This document shows positions 40,402-51,675 of a stretch of DNA of 64,000 nucleotides, in pieces. The translations under genes were made by a program, and so were the position numbers. Below the pieces are notes generated by a model that had not been told where the DNA came from, did no database searches, and saw only the letters and a program-made list of their open reading frames with translations. The stretch is taken from assembly GCF_024868665.1 (NCBI RefSeq), contig NC_079898.1, forward strand, positions 6,768,096-6,832,095, written 5' to 3'. The stretch's first letter is position 1, and every line of letters starts with the position of its first letter. Source of the stretch: Triplophysa rosa (taxonomy: Eukaryota > Chordata > Actinopteri > Cypriniformes > Nemacheilidae).

Positions 40402-41545
40402 CAGTGTTAATTTTGACAGCAAATTTTGATTTAGTTTTAGTCATAGTCTTTTGACGAAAATGCAATTTAGTTTTAGTCACATTTTAGTCAACCCCATCAT
40501 TTTAGTTTTAGTCTAGTTTTAGTCGACGAAATATGAAAAACATTTTAGTCGAATAAATATACATTATATTTAGTCTACTAAAATCTAAATGGTTTAAATC
40601 ATTTACTTGGTGTAATTAAATGTTCCATACAAAGATTCAACTGTTTTGACATAATTTACTTCACCTTAGAATACAATTAAACCAGGTCATTAATTTTATT
40701 TTTCAGAAAATTCCAGTAACTAGATATGCATTGTTGGAACGCAGAGTATTAAACCATGAACGACATGTTCCAGTTCGTTCAATTCCATTTGACTCAATTG
40801 ACTCGTTAAGTAGGGCGTGTTCATTCAGTTCATTCAACCAATGAAACGCTCTGACACAGCTCACGCTCAAAGGCTATTGGCTCATGGCATGTCTCTTTGA
40901 AGAAAGAGCGCACTGTCTTTGCTTGATACAGCAATGAATGAGAATAGCTTTCAAAAAGACATATTATATAAATTGTATTACATTTCTTTAGTCATGCAAA
41001 CATGTTACATATTTGGTTGGAATGTACAGTTCGACTCACTTCATCACTTCTATAATCAGTAGAGGACAGCGCTGGTTCCTTTTGGCTGACTCAATGTTGC
41101 ATTTCACGTTATGCAGCAGCTCGTGTTAAGTTAACATTGGCATATAAAAACCTTTGAGCTCCTTCGTAAAGTGTTTCGGGGTGACTCGCCTGCAGTCGCG
41201 CTTCAAGTTTGCGGCGTTTTACCGGCGATCGTGAAGGAAAATAAGACGCTTTGTAACCCGCGTGGAGACACAGAATACATGTGTGTGCTTCCCCTTCTCC
41301 CAGAGACTTCTCTCTGCCGTTTATATGAGATAAAGCAGCACATGCGCGCAAACTGATGTCTGCCAGGTGGGACAAGAATATTTTCGTCTCGTTTTTATTA
41401 GTTGACGAAAATGTCAGCATATTTTTATTACAGTTTTCGTTATCATGCATTCATTTTTATTTAGTTATCGTCTCGTTTTCGTCAGTGAAAACATGTCGTT
41501 AACGAATAATTTTCGTCATAGTTTTCGTTAACGAAATTAACACTG
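40402..41545. mobile_element. hAT-like non-autonomous element
   Basis: The ends are inverted: CAGTGTTAATTTTGACAG (40402) and CGAAATTAACACTG (to 41545). Subterminal regions repeat TTTTAGTC and TTTTCGTTAACGA motifs. CAGTG ends suggest hAT. The 8 bases on either side do not match, and the left flank is repeat family A while the right is the tRNA-like cluster, so one side was probably rearranged after insertion. The interior (41100-41370) is GC-richer but has no transposase. Confidence 0.7.
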
Positions 41546-44500
41546 GTTTGAAGCCCAGTCCCTCTTCTTATTTCTCATTGAACACAGGAGAACCCCTATG
41601 TGACAGCAGAATTCTCAAAACTGGTGTAGTAGTTAGTGCTTTGGGCTTGAGATGGGCAGCTTGATGGTTTGAAGTTCTGGTCCCCTTCCTTTTTGACTCA
41701 TTGAACAAGGGGGACCCTATCTGACAGCAAAGTTGTTAGTTGTCATAATACGTTTTCCTGCTTTGAAAGATTCAGTGATATGAACCTTAAACTCTAAGAA
41801 CCTACTTGTGTTGGGTTTTTAAAGTCAGCAGTGCAAGTTTGAGACAAGTAGGGACTTTCTATCTCGTGGAACATCGTTGGAACCTTATGTGACAGGAGAA
41901 TTCTCAGCTGCGAGAGACAGTTCCCCTGCAATAGCTGGCAAATATTACCCTTGATTACCCTTGCAACACTGTTTGTCTCATCGAGCATTTATTCATATTT
42001 ACAGAGACATGCAAAAATGTCAAGGCCACACAGACTACATGTTACACATGACGGGATAATATCTGAAGGGGGTTGGAGGTAATTTTGGGACAGGATCTGT
42101 TTTTCCTACCCGTCACGTTTCTACCCCTTTAAACTTATGCATGGATACATATATAGCCAGAAACAATAAGTTTGATGCATGCTCACAAGCAACACTGTAT
42201 GTCTCATAAAGCAATCATACATATTTACACAGACATGCTAAAATTCCAAGCCCACACACACTACATGACAGGATTATATTTAAAAGGACAATAGGATCCG
42301 GCACTTCCGAACTCCTATCCTGTACCTCATTTTGGCAGATCCCGCTCCTCAAGCGCTAGTGGAAAAATTCATGCTGACCTGTTGCGTGCATATGTTCAAT
42401 TAAAAAGCACTTATAATAATTATAATGGCAATACCTATTTTATTTTGATAATGAACAGGCTGTCATGCTGCTGCAAGGTGAAATATTTTGTGTGCACCAG
42501 CGCAATCGCTTGAGCTGTTACTTATAACGGCAGGAACAACTCAAAAAAACCTCCAAGAATATTTATATTCAAACAGATAAGACTGTGTGTGTATGTATGT
42601 CGTTCGATAGGAATACTGAACGCTTGGACTAAAAACAAAACTTTGTGCTTTTGCAAAATAGAGAAAATGTACAGGATGCGCTCTGTCATCTCCTTTCCTT
42701 GATCTCATTTGTGGAGCGCTGGGCGTCACAAACTGAACCAATTTCAGCAGCACATTGTCACCATTTTTTCCATTTCGTTTTGTTAATCTGTTAATTGTCA
42801 AATATTCGGCGTACTCCACGAATACATAGCCTATAAACGTTGATGCACTTCTGAAATGTGGGAAGTCTTCTGACGCGTAGGCATGCGCATCTTATGCTTG
42901 CATTATATATTGAATGGGACTTGTCATGATGGACACTTCAGAGAGAGATATTTGTGTTGTTGGACAAGGTCTATTAAATGCTGCGAAGAGACGGAGAAGA
43001 CCTCATGAAATACGGTTAACGTATGATTAGATGCTTAATATGCCTAATTTATTATACACATTAGCCTCCACCAGCTTTCACGCACAAAATGCCTGTGTAA
43101 TTTAAGTTTGAGGTTAAACTACTGAATTGTACACAGATATTGTGGGCTGTGTTTTTGGTGTTTAACAAGCACAACAATGATTTAAAATGAATTAAATATG
43201 ACAATAAACAGTTCAAATGCGCGTTAAAGCACACATTTATCCTAAATGTGTGCTCTCACTGAGCGTGTGTGCGTACTTGTCCGTGTACGTACGTGTGTGT
43301 GTGTGTGTTGTGTGTGTGTGTGTGCGTGTGTCTCTGTGTCTGTGTGTGTTGGTGCGTGTTGTGTGTGTGGAGTGTTTTGTGTGTGGGTGTGTCTGTCTTC
43401 TGTGTTTTCAACCTTTTCTTGTTTTTGCAGGTACAACTTTGATTGTTTTGCTTGTAGTCAATGTGTCTCCTGTACAGCTGCTTTGTAACAATGAAAATTG
43501 TAAAAGCGCTATATAAATAAAGTTGAGTTGAGTTGAGTTAAAGTGATGGAAACAAAGGTAAACTCGAGATCAAATCTGCGTCTGGCACGTTCAATTTCTT
43601 AGGTAATTCTGAGATTATTTTCGCATATCCGTTTCCATTTAGGCTTTCTTATGTGCAATTTCAAAACATAAATAGTTGGATAGAAAGCCCCACAAAAATT
43701 GCCCATTCTGTTACTGCTCCACACCCCACTAACTTGCCAGATCTGCAACGCCCCCTTGTTCCAGCACTTTAGAATTTACAAATTATTCACCGGCAACACT
43801 GTATGTCTCATGAAGCATTTATTCAATTTTACATAGACATTCTAAAATTTCATGGCCACACACACTAAATGTTACACGTGACAGAATAATTTTTCAGGGA
43901 GGAGGGTAAATAGGCCAACTGCTGCCATGATTAGTGCTTTGCGATTGAGATAGGCAGGTTGGTGGTTTGAAGTCCGGTCCCCCCATCTTTTTTTTTCTCG
44001 TTGAGCACAGGGGAACCTCATCTGATACCATCGTTCTTAGTCGTCATAATGCGTTTTCCTGCTTTGAAAGATTCAATGAAATGAGCCTTAAACTCTAAGA
44101 ACTTACTTGTATTGGTTTTGAAAGTCAGCGGTGCAAGTGTGAGACAAGTAGGGACTTTCTGTCTCATGGAACACAGCTGGAACAGTATGTGACAGGACAA
44201 TTCTCAGCTTTGAGATACCGTTCCCCCTGCAAAGCTGGCATATTTTACCCTTGATTGGTTTTCCTTTCAAGCGGGTCCGTACAATTGGCCGACTGGTGTA
44301 GTGATCAGTGCATTGGGTTTGACATGGGCAGGTTGGGGGACGGAAGCCCCGGTCCCCTTTGTTTTTTCCTCATTGAACACGGGAACCTCACTTAACAGCA
44401 ACATTCTTGGCTGTCACGGCTGCACATATAGTCAAAAACATTGACTTTGATGCCTGCACACAAGCAACACTGATTGTCTCATCAAGCATTTATTCATATT

Positions 44501-45368
44501 TACATAGACATGCTAAAATGTCAAGGTCACACAAACTACATGTTACACATGACAGGATAAAATTTGAAAGGGTTTGGGAAAATTTGGGGGCAGGATCTGC
44601 CACGTTTCTACCTTGCCTGCCTTCGTTTTTGCTTTGGGTTTGGGATAGGCAGGATGGTGGTTTGAAGCCCGGTCCCTCTTCTTATTTCTCATTGAACACA
44701 GGGGAACCCCTATGTGACAGCAGAATTCTCAAAACTGGTGTAGTAGTTAGTGCTTTGTGCTTTAGATGGGCAGGTTGATGGTTTGAAGCTCTGGTCCCCT
44801 TCCTTTTTGACTCATTGAACAAGGGGGGACCCTATTTGACAGCAATGTTGTTAGTTGTCATAATACGTTTTCCTGCTTTGAAAGATTCAGTGATATGAAC
44901 CTTAAACTCTAAGAACCTACTTGTGTTGGGTTTGAAAGTCAGCAGTGCAAGTTTGAGACAAGTAGGGACTTTCTATCTCATGGAACACTGTTGGAACTTT
45001 ATGTGACAGTAGAATTCTCAGCTGCGAGAGACAGTACCCCTGCAACAGCTGGCAAATATTACCCTTGATGAGTTTCACTTTCAGGCAGAATCTTACAGCA
45101 TTCCAACTGATGTAGTGGTTAGTGCTTTGGGTTTGACATTGGCAGGTTGGTGGTTTGAAGCCCCGGTCCTCTTTGACTTTGTTTCTTATTGAACGTAGGG
45201 GACCCTCCTCTGACAGCAACATTCTGAGTTGTCAAGGATGCACATATAGTGAAAAACATTTAGTTTGATCCCTTCTCACAAGCAACACTGTTTGTCTCAT
45301 CGAGCATTTATTCATGTTTACAGAGAGACATGCAAAAATGTCAAGGCCACACACACTACATGTTACAC
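41546..45368. repeat. Cluster of tRNA-like SINE units and a ~200-bp companion repeat
   Basis: Units near 41617, 43918, 44293, 44734 and 45107 carry an A-box-like GTGTAGTGGTTAGTGC and, about 45 bp on, a B-box-like GGTTTGAAGCCC, the layout of a tRNA (Glu/Asp-like) promoter. They alternate with a second repeat containing AAGCAACACTG, TCATCGAGCATTTATTCATA and ACACTACATGTTACACATGA. The cluster continues after the retrovirus (55415-56215) and at 58908-59446. There is no protein gene. Confidence 0.7.
43240..43545 (+). repeat. TG microsatellite plus LINE 3' tail
   Basis: An imperfect (TG)n (43290-43390) is followed by CAGCTGCTTTGTAACAATGA, AAAGCGCTATATAAATAAAG and a TTGAG tail. The same arrangement is at 56216-56524, so the block was duplicated as a unit. 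Confidence 0.75.
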
Positions 45369-45372
45369 ATGA

Positions 45373-46186
45373 TGATGTGGTAAAAGTCGATCTTGAAGTT
45401 CAAAAAATCTCTCAGACAAAGAAGGTTCAGGTGTCAAGGAGTTAACTTTATTTGATCAGGCCAAACAAAGTGAGATGTCCCAAGTCATCTGAAAACCAAG
45501 TGTTTTCCAGCCTATAGTTATAGTGAACCTTAGGAAAGGAGGTTCTTTCCTAAACCAATCAGTTAAATTCCCTTTATCTTTTATTTTTATTATCCAATCA
45601 TTCTTGTCTGCCACTATTATCTTCTAGGCAACAAGGTTTGTATCTAATGGTGGAATATGGACCTTTACTTGTTTTTTAAAAATGAATTTTGCTGTTGGTA
45701 CCAGTTTTCGGGCCACAAAATGAACAACATGTTCGACCTTCTGAACATCTGAACTTTATCCAGCCACGGCGTCAAGCAGATCTCAAAGACATCAATATGT
45801 TCGACCTTCTGAACTTTATCCAGCCACGGCGTCAAACAGATCTCAAAGACATCAATATTTTCTACCTTCTGAACCTTATCCAGCCACGGCGTCAAACAGA
45901 TCTCAAAGACATCACTGAATTTTATATTACTGAAATCTGTTCTATACTTGGTTATAATGATTAAAATATACTTATATGTCAAACATCACTCAAACAATGC
46001 TTAAGTATACTGATTATGTCATTAAATCATGAAATCATCTTTATATATTCAGTAACACTCAATCGTTGGTCTGATTCTTAACACATCTCCTTAATATCAT
46101 TCCTTTGAATACTTCTTAAAGGTGGGGTGTACAACAGTTCCCAAAAATGTAATTGCATCAAAAAATGATCAGATTTATGCACAATA
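45373..46186 (-). repeat. 3' LTR of the provirus
   Basis: It matches 54459-55414. On the minus strand it runs from TATTGTGCATAAATCTGATC to GACTTTTACCACATCA. It contains three copies of a 60-bp direct repeat (about 45735-45915) in the U3-like part and a sense AATAAA at 45447-45452 near the R/U5 end. Compared with the 5' LTR it has a short insertion (GTGTCAAGGA at about 45431) and one fewer 60-bp repeat. Confidence 0.88.
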
Positions 46187-46200
46187 TATTCCCCCCTTTG
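46187..46200 (-). other. Polypurine tract
   Basis: Sense CAAAGGGGGGAATA lies directly upstream of the 3' LTR, the standard site for plus-strand DNA priming in retroviruses. Its position confirms the transcription direction and the LTR border. Confidence 0.8.
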
Positions 46201-46476
46201 GGGCTCCATAAGAGTCCCACACATGATTAAGTCTACTAATTTAAGAGGAATATCTACTACAAAGAAAATATATCTGCATGAGCAAAATGAATCAATATCA
46301 ATGATTATACTTATTGTAGGTATGTATGCAATCTATAAAAGATAAAAATCCAACTGACCCATCTTGGTCATCTCGTAACACGGATAACACCTGCTTTTAA
46401 CCAATTACTCTAGTAACTTTTCTTATACAACTGCAAAGAGTTAATCAATTGCAAAGAGTTGATCATCACTGACTGA
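46201..46476. other. Spacer between env2 and the polypurine tract
   Basis: About 275 bp of AT-rich sequence without an open frame, acting as the 3' untranslated part of the provirus. Confidence 0.5.
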
Positions 46477-48189
46477 CTAGACCATCATCTGATGATGAGG
46501 ACCAGATGGAATAACTCTCTTACATGCCTGCATTATGCAAGGCCAAAAACATAACAATATCATAATTGGTGATATAATACACGCAGCAACAATCAATATG
46601 TTATGCAGATTAGAGAATATGTTGTTAAACCAGCTCCAAATGGAAGAGTCTGTGTTCACTTCATTCTTTGCAATCATTGTAGGCAACAATGTAATATTCT
46701 CTATTCCTTGTTTGATAAGATGTTTATCCGCGTCATAGTCTGGTATGTAGGTACAACAAGTCTCTCCTACCATAACACAAACACCTCCTTGCGCTGCAGT
46801 GAGTTGATCCAAAACTATCCGATTCTGGAGAACAGTAAGTCTTATTCCTCGCAGTTCCTCTCTGATTCCTTCCATCATTATTTTCGTCGTGTTGATAAAT
46901 GAAGACAGCTCATATCTGGTGATTTCCACTTCTTCCATGAGTGATTCCATTCCCAGTGCTGGGAGAAAAGCAGCAACAAGCTTCTCAGCATTAGTCCATA
47001 TGTGATGATTCTTTAGCACTGGGCTTTCTCTCATGAAGTTGATTAGGTCTCTTCTTATCCGTTGTTGATTCTCCATTGATCGATGTGGTAAGATAATGGC
47101 ACTATCATGTAGTTGGACCAAAGCACAAAGTCCTGTCCACCCCTCTGGTAAGGATAAGTACACACGATAGCCACACAGCCAATAGTGTCCCTCAACTACA
47201 CCTGTACCTTGTTGATCTGGAACATGCACAGTTGAACATAATGGACATTTTACTCGTCCTCTCTCTGAAGTCAGAAGATATCGGTAGGCCACAAGTGGTT
47301 GTGGTACTTCATGGGTAATTATAGCAGGTCTAGGATTCTCTTGATCTGCTGTATGAAGACATGACATACAATTTTGCCTCATAGTTGCATTTGTTTGCTT
47401 GTAGATATCTGAGCATTTCTTCTCTGGTAACTTTCCCAAGAATTGTTCTCCTGTAGTTTTTGAAACTCCTGGAACTCCTGTAGGTCGCTCATAACAGATG
47501 AGGTTACTAGGTATATGCTTAACAATCGCAATCTGAGCAAAAAGTCTTTTGGGGAGAGTGATTGATTTCCAAGTGCTATCCACTCGAGTCATCATAACAT
47601 CTTTAGTATCTGCATTTGGGTTCCTTAGTAGTCCTGCAGCTGCTATTGCAACTTTAGCTATTTCAAATTTTGTATTTAGGTCCTGATGTGGCCACCAGTC
47701 TCCTCCAACTGCACTATGAGGAAATTGGGCACAAACATAACAGTTTCTGGAAGCATACATCTTAACTGTATGATTAGTAAATCTCCACCACATGTTGGTA
47801 GCATAGGGATGAGGGGGATTAGGGAGATCCATCCATGAGTCCTCTGTTGTATAATTGTCACTCTGTCGTTTATTTCGGTGTTTTGCTGCAGACTCTGGAA
47901 CTAACTGACCTGGGAACAAATGGTCAGATGCAGTAGCATTTACTCCTGGGTCAGCCTGCTCCAAGGTAGTATTCAAAAAGTCTGTATCGTTCAAATCCAT
48001 ATCCATGTCTTTGCGTAGTGTTATGTTGTCCTTGAAATGGGTATCTGAAAGTTCCTCTTCAGTAATCTTTCTCATAATAATTGGTATTATGATCACACAT
48101 GTCAAAATTATCAACATAGATGCTATGTCTCGCTCTCCACACAATCTTCGGAGTCTCATAGGATGGCATGGGTGTCTTTTGCCCTCCAT
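46477..48189 (-). CDS. env: Retroviral envelope-like glycoprotein, intact frame (env2)
   Basis: A 570-codon frame on the minus strand, opening with ATG. Architecture: a short cytoplasmic N-terminus, a hydrophobic segment at 25-39, a basic cleavage-type motif RNKR at 105-108, a Cys-rich surface part with CxxC motifs at 150-153, 274-277 and 315-318, a second basic motif RIRR at 377-380, then a transmembrane subunit with LQNRIVLDQL (454-463), a CX6CC motif (471-479) and a membrane anchor at about 530-549 before a short basic tail. LQNR plus CX6CC is the signature of gamma-type retroviral envelopes. Many N-glycosylation sequons are present. The hydrophobic leader with its own cleavage motif is unusual for gamma types. 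No stop or frameshift is seen; whether it is expressed is unknown. Confidence 0.88.
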   Translation of the reverse strand: MEGKRHPCHPMRLRRLCGERDIASMLIILTCVIIIPIIMRKITEEELSDTHFKDNITLRKDMDMDLNDTDFLNTTLEQADPGVNATASDHLFPGQLVPESAAKHRNKRQSDNYTTEDSWMDLPNPPHPYATNMWWRFTNHTVKMYASRNCYVCAQFPHSAVGGDWWPHQDLNTKFEIAKVAIAAAGLLRNPNADTKDVMMTRVDSTWKSITLPKRLFAQIAIVKHIPSNLICYERPTGVPGVSKTTGEQFLGKLPEKKCSDIYKQTNATMRQNCMSCLHTADQENPRPAIITHEVPQPLVAYRYLLTSERGRVKCPLCSTVHVPDQQGTGVVEGHYWLCGYRVYLSLPEGWTGLCALVQLHDSAIILPHRSMENQQRIRRDLINFMRESPVLKNHHIWTNAEKLVAAFLPALGMESLMEEVEITRYELSSFINTTKIMMEGIREELRGIRLTVLQNRIVLDQLTAAQGGVCVMVGETCCTYIPDYDADKHLIKQGIENITLLPTMIAKNEVNTDSSIWSWFNNIFSNLHNILIVAACIISPIMILLCFWPCIMQACKRVIPSGPHHQMMV

Positions 48190-48222
48190 ATTGTTATTTG
48201 CAAGGTTTAGTTTTAGTAGGAT

Positions 48223-48693
48223 TCAATTCAATTCATATCCTTCAGTGCGATAATTAAAAATCATCCACTGACCTTGTTTTAATCTGGATTCTGCTTTAAA
48301 TCGAGTATGACAATTATGTGGTTTAAATTTCAAAATTCCTGTGTTCAGGTTAATTGAGGGCCAAAGCAAATATTGAGTGCACACACTTAAAGTCCAACTT
48401 GGTCTCCTTTCAGTCCATGAATCATCCTGTGTTGAAGTAATACCTACAGCCAATATAGCATTATCATGTGGCACCAATTTCAGCGACTCTAAATGTTCCG
48501 GATGATCTTGAAATGTAGACACATAACCAGAATTCACTAGTTCTTGATAACACGGCCTCTCAGTACCTTCCTCCCTAATTGGAAAATAGAGCGATGTCCC
48601 TCTTATTCGGTCTGCAGGTGGTTTTCGGTGTGGGGTGTCATCCGTATGATCAGGTCTGAATTTTTCAGCAAATTGTTCGAAGGCAGATGACAT
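48223..48693 (-). CDS. Accessory ORF B, unknown function
   Basis: A 156-codon ATG-initiated frame ending 33 bp before env2. The N-terminal third is charged and proline-rich (KPPADRIRGTSLYFP). The core at 76-132 (HDNAILAVGITST, WPSINLNTGIL, HTRF) aligns with residues 54-112 of ORF A. No signal peptide, membrane helix or zinc-binding cluster is seen. It is probably cytosolic or nuclear, translated from a spliced mRNA; this is inferred from its place among env genes. Confidence 0.6.
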   Translation of the reverse strand: MSSAFEQFAEKFRPDHTDDTPHRKPPADRIRGTSLYFPIREEGTERPCYQELVNSGYVSTFQDHPEHLESLKLVPHDNAILAVGITSTQDDSWTERRPSWTLSVCTQYLLWPSINLNTGILKFKPHNCHTRFKAESRLKQGQWMIFNYRTEGYELN

Positions 48694-48717
48694 TCGTCAG
48701 ATACAATGTTTATCAGG

Positions 48718-49086
48718 TCAATTATTAGGGTAATATTCAGTAAAGTATTTCCAAAGCCGTGTATCGATGTCCGTATATTCCAAGGTTATATAGCCAGTTG
48801 CTCTGTCCAATACTGGTCGAAGGTTTTTTCTTGCTTCTCCAACAATATATGTTCTTCCTAATTGCGCTTCATTATCTGTAGACTTCTCTGCATTTGTTGC
48901 AAAGACTGCTAATATGCTGTCGTCATCTGCCAATATTCTGTCGATGTCCCTTGATCTATGAGTATTTGCCAAAAAGGAAGTTGACCAAAAATTTGTTGGA
49001 TTAAATGGAAAATTTCTAGAGTGTGATGTCTTTATATTACTTAATAAATGATCTTGAGTTGTCAATGGTACAACGTGATGCCACAT
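48718..49086 (-). CDS. Accessory ORF A, unknown function
   Basis: A 122-codon ATG-initiated frame, 24 bp upstream of ORF B. The core DDSILAVFATN, LRPVLDRATGYI and DTRLW aligns with ORF B, suggesting a tandem duplication. It has no membrane segment and no recognised family. It lies between the two env genes, where complex retroviruses can keep accessory genes. Confidence 0.55.
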   Translation of the reverse strand: MWHHVVPLTTQDHLLSNIKTSHSRNFPFNPTNFWSTSFLANTHRSRDIDRILADDDSILAVFATNAEKSTDNEAQLGRTYIVGEARKNLRPVLDRATGYITLEYTDIDTRLWKYFTEYYPNN

Positions 49087-49149
49087 GTGGAAAAGTCTTT
49101 TGAAATGGGTGAGGTCACTAAAGGAGTCACTGCAGGGTAACTAATATCT

Positions 49150-49850
49150 TTAAGCTGCCTATGTTCGTCCAGTGGGTGGCCCCCACCCTCTCTATATGAG
49201 GGTAGTTCTTCCACTGGCACTTTGCCCTCGTGCTCCTACTCACAGTTCTAGTTCCTTGGATAAGGCACACACGTATTCCCACTCCGTGATAGGTAAGTTA
49301 AGACCTCTAGTTGTTAAGGCTTTCTCTCGTTGTCCACTCTCTTATGCCAGATTTGTTATCGGTTTGGTGAATATTCTTCTTCCTGGAGTGGAAGACATCA
49401 TTTCCATGGTAATCTTATTTCCTTTCGTCGTATCAATTCATATACGTCCGTGATGTCATTCAGAAACTCTGTTGCTTTGAGAATCTGTAGTTCTGATTCA
49501 GATCACCCCAGTCTTGTCCTGCTTAAAGATTGTGATGAGAGTGAGAAAAAGATAGAAAGAAAAATGGAGAAAATAAAATAAAGAGAGCACATAATACATA
49601 GCCCTCTCAGTTAGTTCTCTTGGGACAAATAGGCTTGTTGTTTCTTTCTGGGCTAAAGGGGAGGGGTTACTGTCAAAATAATAAACAAAACATAGGCTCT
49701 CTTCCTGCCTATTAGTGTCTTAAACGAATATAACTATACTACATGCCCCAAAAGGAAAAACAATTCTATACTATCTCCCTTACTTATTCAAAAACAGAGA
49801 TATAACAGTAACTCAAAGTGGCACCCCTGTCTTGTTTGTGTGCTAGACAG
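49150..49850 (+). other. Spacer with plus-strand (antisense) promoter-like and donor-like signals
   Basis: There is no coding frame for the provirus here. On the plus strand, TATATGAG (49193) lies about 100 bp before a perfect splice donor AG|GTAAGT (49291-49298). Purine-rich sequence and AATAAAATAAAG (about 49571) follow, and AAAGGGGAGGGG at about 49653. Together these could form a small antisense transcription unit, or be the relic of another element. The evidence is motif order only. Confidence 0.3.
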
Positions 49851-51596
49851 TTATGGATTGTTATCATATTCTTCACAGTTTTCCATTGCTGTGACCATAG
49901 TTAACATAAATGCTTCAGAGTCATGTTGCACATTTAGTTTTGCATGTAATGACATTTGTTTTGCTGTGGCTCTAACCATCAAAGATCTTATCATAGGGAT
50001 AACACAACCAAGTAATACTGCAGAAATCATTAAGACAATAACAATTATCATTCCCGCTTGAATTAGCCATTCTCTCCAGGACCCACACATGGACTCAAAC
50101 CATGTTCCAAATGCCCTGTCTTTTCCAGCATTAGCTGTCACTTCATCTCTTAGATTTTTCAATTTTCCATGGCATGAGTAAAAGATCCATCAGGGGCAGT
50201 ATTATTAGGAATATAAGTACAACAATCTTCTCCAAACATTACACACACTCCTCCTTTTTCAACTAATAACCAGTTTAGGGCTTGCCTATTCTACCAAGCC
50301 ATTTTACATGTTGGGGCTAATTGTTCTCCAAGCGCTTCAAGCGCATCATTTGTAAAATTAATAAATCTCTGTTGATTGTAATACAAATAATTAATCCATT
50401 CTGTGTTCTTATTTGGGGTTATCCATATGAGGATAGACTCAAATCCAGATCTCACCTCATCTCTTGCTTTAAATTGGTATGGAATATTTCTAGGTTGACC
50501 AATTGCATCTAAGTAAACATTTGGATCACTTTGGTAGGCTCTTTTCATAATATTATGTTTGGGCTTGCTTTTCACATTCACATTTGGGTCCCATGTAATT
50601 ATAGTGACATCTTGTATTAGTTTTACTCTTGCACATAATCCTATCCATTTTTCTGGCAATGTTGGTCTTAGTTTGCTTCCTCCACATAACCAAAAATAGT
50701 CAGCAATAGCATTCACTTGGGTTTGGTAAGATTCAATTAATGGCCATCCTGTTGTCATATTTGGACAGCTTTCCCAACCTATACTGTAAAGTTATCTGTG
50801 ATTGTGGCTGAAGCAAACTTATTACTCCACTGTTTTTTAACACTCTTTTGCTTCGCATGTTTTTATCCAAATGCCAAACAGTTATGCAATTTCCTTCAAA
50901 CAATCCTACATCGTTACCACCCTTTTTGTATGTACTATTAAAGCATTCATATTGTAATGTATAATCTATGTCATAAACAACTGGAACTTCAATCATGTTT
51001 GCTGGCAGGTTTATATTAATGTCCATACATTCCTTTCCCCATAATGGGTGAGTATAGTATTTTTCTCTGTTTTTTCGCCCTGCCAGGGCTAAGCATTCAG
51101 CATGACAAAAAGGAACAGTTTTTCTCTGTTTAGTACACTGTTTTGTGTAATGTCCAGCACAATGTCTATAATCATATGGGTTTGGCACAACGATGAGTTT
51201 GCTCAATGGTGAAGGGGTGCAAAATACACAACTGTCCATGTATGTTTGTTCCACTGTAAATCGTGCCCACCTATACCACTCATTGTGAATGGCAATGTCC
51301 CAAAGTCTCTCATATGGTGGTAGTTCATCACAAATCGAAGTCTGGGGGTGACCAAGTGAGGTCTGACACATCGATGGTTGGGAAGTCTTCTGCCAGTAAT
51401 TGTTCAATGGATAATTCTGGATCAAGTTCCCCTGGGCTTGTGGTATCGTCTGTACCAGGTTCATCAGTAACAATATCGTGATCAGATTGTCCTGCATCTC
51501 TCTCCCGCCTTGTGCCTGGCCTGTCGTCTGTCTGGGTCGGGGCGGTGCCTGATTCCTGTCTATGGCGGCTATCTCGAGTTGCACTATGTTCTCCAT
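49851..51596 (-). pseudogene. env: Retroviral envelope-like gene, broken (env1)
   Basis: Related in layout to env2 but clearly divergent. An ATG at 51596 opens a 287-codon frame; an internal Met34 precedes a hydrophobic signal-like stretch (LITILLLMNLVQTI). The surface part has CVFC and the shared WLCGG...GLCARVKL block. The frame shifts at about 50733-50758, an in-frame TAG lies at 50291-50293 just before NRQALNWLL, and a second shift is at about 50155-50170. The CX6CC motif (about 50218-50245) and a membrane anchor near the C-terminus remain. As it stands it cannot give a full envelope, but a truncated surface-like protein from the first frame is possible. Confidence 0.85.
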
Positions 51597-51669
51597 GTAT
51601 GTCAGGATCGTATATAGGCCTTATTTTCTTGAGGTCCTCGTCTTTGCCACTGTGAATATATAGCTTCAT
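51328..51669 (-). CDS. Acidic ORF overlapping the start of env1
   Basis: A frame of 113 codons from an ATG at 51669, out of frame with env1 and beginning 73 bp before it. The N-terminal part is basic/polar (YIHSGKDEDLKKIRPIYD, then RDSRHRQ). The C-terminal third is highly acidic with bulky hydrophobics (ELSIEQLLAEDFPTIDVSDL, ending PPDFDL), the composition of an acidic transcription-activation domain. Placement and composition suggest a regulator; this is inference, and the acidity could be a by-product of the overlapping env1 frame. Confidence 0.45.
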   Translation of the reverse strand: MKLYIHSGKDEDLKKIRPIYDPDIHGEHSATRDSRHRQESGTAPTQTDDRPGTRRERDAGQSDHDIVTDEPGTDDTTSPGELDPELSIEQLLAEDFPTIDVSDLTWSPPDFDL

Positions 51670-51675
51670 ACACAA

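Noticed and set aside
43242..43516. Cys/Val-rich frames near 43.3 and 56.3 kb
   Set aside because: They are translations of (TG)n microsatellites next to LINE tails.
45665..45982. Proteins read from the LTR 60-bp repeats (both strands)
   Set aside because: The frame is open only because the unit length is a multiple of three; the repeats sit in U3 and fit enhancer repeats better.
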